In this document: piece after piece, positions 5,658 through 9,508 of the stretch
Numbering within the stretch: position 1 is the stretch's first letter
How the letters are laid out: the number at the start of each line of letters is the position of its first letter
NCBI GenBank assembly: GCA_046714215.1
Contig: JBKKBM010000060.1
Location: 1 to 9,508, forward strand
Length of the DNA: 9,508 nucleotides
Direction of reading: 5' to 3'
Source: DATLCI01 sp046714215
GTDB lineage: Bacteria; Acidobacteriota; Terriglobia; Terriglobales; Acidobacteriaceae
Position numbers and translations under genes: made by a program
The notes under the pieces: generated by a model
Database searches by the model: none
Told to the model about the DNA's origin: nothing
Seen by the model: the letters and a program-made list of their open reading frames with translations, nothing else

Positions 5658-5858
5658 TCAACAGCAGCGCGGCTTCTTCAGCCGCGCTGTTTCATTTTCG
5701 CGGAGAAACTCGGCATACGATTTCCGCGATGCCGTCCCTCCGGCGCGCGCCAGAAAACGTGTGTAGGCGGATTCGTCGAAGATCTCGCGCAGCGTGGCCA
5801 GCGCTAGCCACGCGAAATTACGGACATTCGTCATCGCACTCGTCATAACGCTGGCCAT
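5658..5858 (-). CDS. ybdD: YbdD/YjiX family small protein, partner of CstA
   Basis: A 66-aa protein of the YbdD/YjiX (DUF466) family, usually encoded directly after cstA or btsT and, in E. coli, needed with CstA for pyruvate uptake. Visible family features are the Tyr-containing segment ESAYTRFLAR (29-38), SYAEFLRENE (47-56) and the hallmark C-terminal PRCC (63-66). The start at 5858 is supported by a GGAGGAGG site 4 nt upstream and by a one-base stop/start overlap (TGATG) with cstA, implying translational coupling. Met5 and Met9 are weaker alternatives. The N-terminus is slightly hydrophobic (FAWLALATL) but has no clear membrane helix. Its last codons contain the terminator hairpin of the opposing redoxin gene. 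Confidence 0.93.
   Translation of the reverse strand: MASVMTSAMTNVRNFAWLALATLREIFDESAYTRFLARAGGTASRKSYAEFLRENETARLKKPRCC
5665..5698 (+). terminator. Strong terminator for the redoxin gene, inside the ybdD 3' end
   Basis: A perfect 10-bp stem, CAGCGCGGCT (5665-5674) with AGCCGCGCTG (5680-5689), has loop TCTTC and is followed by TTTCATTTT. It lies 23 nt after the redoxin stop. The whole hairpin falls within the coding sequence of the convergent ybdD (stop at 5658-5660). There is no T-run on the minus side, so it should act on plus-strand transcripts. Confidence 0.9.
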
Positions 5859-7900
5859 CACGCCTCCTCCGCCGCGAAGCGCGTGGTAATGTACGGCGCT
5901 TCCTTGCATCCCTGCGCTTTGCGTCCGCTCAGTACCCGCGACCATTCCAATATTGATTCCACCAAGATGGTTACGACCATGAGTACCAGCAGCCCGGTGA
6001 CGACCGCGTCCAGGCGATCGTTGAAGATGAGTTGGGCGGTCTCGCGTTTCTGCACTCCATCTACCAGTTGCCGCGCATGCGCCAGATATCCGATGCGGGG
6101 ATTGGCATCGAAGACCTTGTACCACGCCGCCGAGAATACGATCACGGAGAGCCACGTGAGCGGAACCAGCGTGATGGCGGTGTAACGCGCCTTGCCCATC
6201 TTGATGAGGATGGTGGTGGCCACGCACAACGCCACGATGGCCAGCAGCTGGTTGGCGATGCCGAAGAGCGGCCACAGCGAATTGATCCCGCCCAGCGGAT
6301 CGCGCACGCCTTGCCACAGGAAGTATCCCCACGCGCCCACGATCATGGCGCTGGTGGTCAAAATGCTGAAGTAGGAACCGGTGGGACCGAGCGGCTTCCA
6401 TATGTGGCCCAGGCCGTCCTGCAACATGAAGCGGCCCACCCGCGTGCCCGCGTCTAGCACGGTCAGGATGAACAGCGCCTCGAACATGATGGCAAAGTGA
6501 TACCAAAGCGCCATCATCTTCTCGCCGCCCAGCGTGCGGCTGAAAATCTGCGCCATGCCCAGCGCGAACGCGGGTGCGCCTCCGGTGCGGTTGTAAAGCG
6601 TCTGCTCGCCTACCGTCTTGGCGAGTGCGTCCATTTCCGCCGCGGTCACGGGAAATCCCCAGGCGGTGATCGTCGCCGTCGCCACTTCAGGCGCCGCTCC
6701 TACCACGCCTGCCGGACTGTTGATGGCGAAATACGTTCCCGGCTGCATGGTGCACGCCGCGATCATCGCCATGATGGCGACCAGCGACTCCGCCATCATG
6801 GCGCCGTATCCCACCATGCGGGTCTCCGTCTCGCGCGCGATCAGCTTGGGCGTGGTGCCGCTGGCGATGAGCGAATGGAATCCACTGATAGCGCCGCAGG
6901 CGATGGTGATGAACGCGAAAGGAAAGATGCTGCCGGCAAAGACCGGGCCGGTGCCGTCAATGAAGCGCGTGAGCGCGGGCATGTGCAGCGTGGGACGCAT
7001 GGCCAGAATGCCTATCGCCAGCACGATGATGGTGCCCAGTTTCACGAACGTGCTGAGGTAGTCGCGCGGGGCCAGCAGCAACCATACCGGCACGGAGGAG
7101 GCGGCAAATCCGTACACGATGATCAAGGCCGCCAGGGTGGGCGCCGTCAGCGTGAACACGGTGCTCCAGGAGGGTGTTTGCGCCACCCACTGTCCGCCGA
7201 GGATGGCCGCGATCACCAGCACGAATCCCAGCGCCGACGTCTCCAACACTTTTCCCGGACGCAGATACCGCAGATACACGCCCATCAGTAGCGCGATGGG
7301 AATGGTCATGGCGATGGTGAACGTTCCCCACGGACTCGACTTCAGCGCGTTGACCACGATGAGCGCGGCCACACCCAGCAGGATGAGGATGATGCTCAGC
7401 ACGGCGAGGAAGGCGACCGTGCCGCCGACGCGTCCGATCTCATCGCGCGCCATCTCCGTGAGCGACTTGCCGTCGCGCCGCACCGAGAACAACAAGATGA
7501 TGAAATCCTGCACGCAGCCACCAAAGACCGCGCCCGCCAGGATCCACAGCGTGCCCGGGAGATAGCCGAATTGCGCGGCCAGCACCGGACCTACCAGCGG
7601 CCCGGGTCCGGCGATGGCGGCAAAATGGTGTCCGAAGACCACCCACTTGTTGGAGCGGACGAAGTCGCGGCCATTCTCCAGGCGCTCGGCAGGAGTCGCC
7701 CGCATCGCGTCCAGCATGAGGACTTTGGTGGCGATGAATTTGCTGTAGAAGCGGTAGCCCAGCGCGTAACTGCACGCCGCGGCTACCACCAGCCACATCG
7801 CATTGATAGATTCTCCGCGCCGCAGCGCGATGGTGGCAATGGCGAACGCGCCGGCCAGCGCAACCGCTGCCCAGATCAGGACCCGCAGGACTCGTGACAT
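5858..7900 (-). CDS. cstA: CstA-type carbon starvation / pyruvate transporter
   Basis: A 680-aa polytopic inner-membrane protein of about the usual CstA/BtsT length. Hydrophobic segments run along the whole chain, beginning at residues 6-26 and 33-48. Family hallmarks are YRFYSKFIATKVL (49-61), the strongly conserved WVVFGHHFAAIAGPGPLVGP (86-105), GYLPGTLW (112-119), VQDF (130-133) and RRDGKSL (141-147). Members take up pyruvate (E. coli CstA, BtsT) and in some bacteria peptides; substrate choice here is not visible. Together with ybdD it forms the known two-gene unit. The start is uncertain: ATG at 7900 gives the best N-terminus, with TTG at 7906 just upstream, and neither has a clear Shine-Dalgarno. 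The gene lies 67 bp downstream of the unknown exported protein on the same strand, so the three may be cotranscribed; I see no terminator between them. Confidence 0.95.
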   Translation of the reverse strand: MSRVLRVLIWAAVALAGAFAIATIALRRGESINAMWLVVAAACSYALGYRFYSKFIATKVLMLDAMRATPAERLENGRDFVRSNKWVVFGHHFAAIAGPGPLVGPVLAAQFGYLPGTLWILAGAVFGGCVQDFIILLFSVRRDGKSLTEMARDEIGRVGGTVAFLAVLSIILILLGVAALIVVNALKSSPWGTFTIAMTIPIALLMGVYLRYLRPGKVLETSALGFVLVIAAILGGQWVAQTPSWSTVFTLTAPTLAALIIVYGFAASSVPVWLLLAPRDYLSTFVKLGTIIVLAIGILAMRPTLHMPALTRFIDGTGPVFAGSIFPFAFITIACGAISGFHSLIASGTTPKLIARETETRMVGYGAMMAESLVAIMAMIAACTMQPGTYFAINSPAGVVGAAPEVATATITAWGFPVTAAEMDALAKTVGEQTLYNRTGGAPAFALGMAQIFSRTLGGEKMMALWYHFAIMFEALFILTVLDAGTRVGRFMLQDGLGHIWKPLGPTGSYFSILTTSAMIVGAWGYFLWQGVRDPLGGINSLWPLFGIANQLLAIVALCVATTILIKMGKARYTAITLVPLTWLSVIVFSAAWYKVFDANPRIGYLAHARQLVDGVQKRETAQLIFNDRLDAVVTGLLVLMVVTILVESILEWSRVLSGRKAQGCKEAPYITTRFAAEEA

Positions 7901-7967
7901 GCGCAACAGTGTGCCACGGCGCTGGCGAAGCTGTCAGCGGAAATTCCCGTACTCTCTGCGACCACCA

Positions 7968-9050
7968 CTAAGGGATGCCGAAGACGACCGGCTTCACCAG
8001 GCTATAGCCTGCCTTGCTGCCTCGCGAGAGCGCTTTGGCAAACCTTTCGTAGCTGCCTGGCTTCAGGCGCACGACGAGGAGGCGGGGCTGGCCATCTTCC
8101 ACGAAGAGGAGTTCCAAGGTGTGGCGTGTGGGGATGAACACGTTGATGAGTGGCCGGAGCACAGTATAGGTAACAAGCACCGCGGTGCCGCCTGCTGCGC
8201 AGATCGCTGCGCCCTGCTCGCAGTCGTAGCTATTCCGAAATAACGCTTCCCATGTGTCACTCCCCGGTGCCGGCAGCCCTTTTTTTTCGCCGATGGAGCG
8301 AACGTCGCGTACTCCCGAGATGGGGATCTGGCGGGTCTCGACGACCTGTTCGTCGGCACCACGGATGGTGACCCACTGATCATCAATGGAGATGGATCCT
8401 AAGAATTCTTCCGCGCGATCCCCCGCCACCTGCTGCAGGACTATACCTTCCCATTTACCGTGGGGCAAGCGAACGGCGAGTTCTGTACCCGGGGCAATTT
8501 GATGGCCCGCGCGGAGGCAGACCTGCTCGGCGAGGTAGGCGGAAGCTCGTCCGGGATAGGCGAAGGTGAAAAAACGGTCCACTTCTTCGTTTTTCTGCCG
8601 GATGACAGTGGTCCACACTGAAGTCTGATCATTGAATGTGGTTTCGAAAGCGACTTCTGCCTGGGTCGGGTCGGCCACCAGTTGGAGTCCAGGGCAGGAG
8701 CGCCTCATCAACTTCTCTAACTTCTCGCGCGGCGTCACCCATTCCATACCCAGGGAGAAAAAAGTCGCGCGAATGCGCTGGAGGGGGCCAGCAGGTGGCG
8801 TCCAGGCATGGGACGCAGGTCTCTCCGTAAGAGGTTTTGGGACTTTCGGCAGAAGCGGACGCGATAGGAGTACAGGCGCCTGCGGCGGCTCCGGCGGCCG
8901 CGATGAGAGTTCCGGATCTTGTGGCGGAGCTGACGGACGGGACTCGAGTTCCGGCTCCTGCGCCGCGGAAATCAGCATCAATCCGAAACAAGTGAAGAGA
9001 ATCGCCCAAGGCCGAATGAGAACAACCAAGATTCGAAGCGAGCGCCGCAT
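7968..9050 (-). CDS. Exported protein of unknown function with Pro-rich linker
   Basis: A 360-aa protein that I cannot assign. ATG at 9050 is chosen because GGAGG precedes it by 4 nt; an upstream in-frame TTG at 9074 lacks such a site. Residues 1-31 form a signal peptide or anchor (LVVLIRPWAILFTCFGLMLI, then SAAQE). Residues 33-71 are three degenerate 13-residue Pro-rich repeats. A compact region follows (about 105-205) with MRRSCPGLQLVADPTQAEVAF (116-136), Cys178 and alternating beta-like hydrophobics. Residues 205-250 (GSISIDDQWVTIRG, then IPISGVRDVRSI) and 307-345 (PTRHTLELLFVEDG, LLVVRLKPGSYERFAKAL) read like the two halves of a PH/GRAM-like beta domain. Between them is a hydrophobic, two-Cys stretch (277-305). 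The domain idea is my inference from pattern. It is encoded upstream of cstA on the same strand. Confidence 0.8.
   Translation of the reverse strand: MRRSLRILVVLIRPWAILFTCFGLMLISAAQEPELESRPSAPPQDPELSSRPPEPPQAPVLLSRPLLPKVPKPLTERPASHAWTPPAGPLQRIRATFFSLGMEWVTPREKLEKLMRRSCPGLQLVADPTQAEVAFETTFNDQTSVWTTVIRQKNEEVDRFFTFAYPGRASAYLAEQVCLRAGHQIAPGTELAVRLPHGKWEGIVLQQVAGDRAEEFLGSISIDDQWVTIRGADEQVVETRQIPISGVRDVRSIGEKKGLPAPGSDTWEALFRNSYDCEQGAAICAAGGTAVLVTYTVLRPLINVFIPTRHTLELLFVEDGQPRLLVVRLKPGSYERFAKALSRGSKAGYSLVKPVVFGIP
8838..8954 (-). repeat. Three degenerate 39-bp (13-residue) Pro-rich repeats
   Basis: Residues 33-45 PELESRPSAPPQD, 46-58 PELSSRPPEPPQA and 59-71 PVLLSRPLLPKVP align without gaps around P-x-L-x-S-R-P. 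The first two are close and the third has diverged. They form the linker after the signal peptide of the unknown exported protein. Confidence 0.8.
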
Positions 9051-9443
9051 AAGTCCTCCGTCAATTACGGACAAGCTATGCGCTCAGCGTTACCATCTCA
9101 ATGCACCATTGCTTTCTTATTCATCAATTCATTGTCTCCATGCAAGCTGTTAAAAATAAAGCATGACCTGACAACTATCCCCTCGATTCCAGAATGATTT
9201 ACTGACCTGCCCGTCCTTCGGGTTCCACTCCGCCCTGCGTTGTGACTCGGCCAACTGCGGGGAGGTTAAACCGCCGGCGGAAGACGTTCCAAGCAGATGA
9301 TGGAGACGTATTCAATGCGGTCGAGGCGAAACCGGACGTCATTCGAGCGCTGCGATCCAGGAATGGGCGGGAGGGGGTGCGAAAGTGGGCTCAATTAGGA
9401 GGCCGCCCGAAAGCCGCTCTCTATAATGCTTTGAATCTAAATT
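9051..9443. other. Intergenic region between tRNA-Gln and the unknown exported gene
   Basis: About 390 bp. The left part (9060-9200) is AT-rich and should contain the minus-strand promoter of the exported protein; I could not pick one pair of boxes with confidence. The right part (9205-9430) is GC-rich. A plus-strand frame is open from 9206 into the antisense of the tRNA but has no convincing start with ribosome site. No terminator for the tRNA is obvious. Confidence 0.5.
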
Positions 9444-9508
9444 TGGTTGCCCCCCAGGGATTCGAACCCCGATACTCTGCTCCAGAGGCAGATGTCCTAC
9501 CGTTGAAC
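9444..9508 (-). tRNA. tRNA-Gln (anticodon CTG), 5' end cut by window edge
   Basis: Reading the minus strand: D stem GTTC/GGAC with loop AACGGTA, anticodon stem TCTGC/GCAGA with loop CTCTGGA (anticodon CTG at 9485-9483, reading CAG), variable loop GTAT, and T arm CGGGG-TTCGAAT-CCCTG with one G-U pair. The 3' acceptor strand GGGGGCA, discriminator A and an encoded CCA (plus 9446-9444) follow. The 5' acceptor strand and positions 8-9 (9 nt) lie outside the window; they should read TGCCCCC plus two bases. Confidence 0.95.

Noticed and set aside
5658..6506. Long minus-strand frame covering ybdD and extending 280 codons
   Set aside because: Only its last 66 codons are the YbdD gene. The rest is out of frame with cstA, which has unmistakable family motifs across the same bases.
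6497..7291. Plus-strand frame of 264 codons opposite cstA
   Set aside because: The product is Arg/His/Gly-rich without domains and lies opposite the conserved CstA reading frame.
1..9508. Mobile element, phage, toxin-antitoxin, defence or CRISPR content
   Set aside because: No transposase, integrase, spacer array, restriction or toxin motifs were seen in any gene. All clear genes are core metabolic, transport or envelope types.

Overview
This is a GC-rich chromosomal window of ordinary bacterial housekeeping and cell-envelope genes. I see no insertion sequence, prophage, CRISPR array or integrase. Exported proteins with acidobacterial-looking architectures (TPR, stand-alone DsbD-N-like, redoxin, and a secreted protein of unknown function) suggest an Acidobacteriota member. 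That placement is an inference from gene style, not from a marker gene.

Layout, left to right. A minus-strand gene for a secreted Ala/Pro/Lys/Glu-rich protein runs off the left edge (1-317). It is divergent from a plus-strand exported TPR protein (492-1637), which converges on thiD (HMP/HMP-P kinase, thiamine pathway, minus). After an AT-rich gap with a good sigma70-type promoter comes rlpA (2775-3281, plus), closed by a strong terminator. Next is a tight pair, pyrF (OMP decarboxylase) and a stand-alone exported DsbD-N-like thiol domain protein, whose stop and start overlap as TGATG. A gap with phased T-tracts and a plausible extended -10 promoter leads to an exported redoxin of the PRX-like1 type. 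The redoxin converges on a minus-strand block: an exported protein of unknown function (7968-9050), cstA (5858-7900) and ybdD (5658-5858), the last two again joined by TGATG. The right edge cuts a minus-strand tRNA-Gln(CTG).

How the genes work together. CstA and YbdD form the known pyruvate/carbon-starvation uptake pair. The DsbD-N-like protein and the secreted redoxin are neighbours, and both carry a signal peptide and a few cysteines, so they may form a small envelope thiol relay; this is a hypothesis. PyrF, ThiD and tRNA-Gln are core functions.

Points that stand out: an Asp-to-Glu change in the DxKxxD catalytic signature of PyrF; a possible leaderless pyrF mRNA; terminator hairpins that overlap the ends of convergent genes, one of them embedded in ybdD codons; 10-bp phased T-tracts upstream of the redoxin promoter; and an unrecognised exported protein with a triplicated Pro-rich linker. 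Nothing here is clearly a new multi-gene system. The split thiol pair is the nearest candidate.
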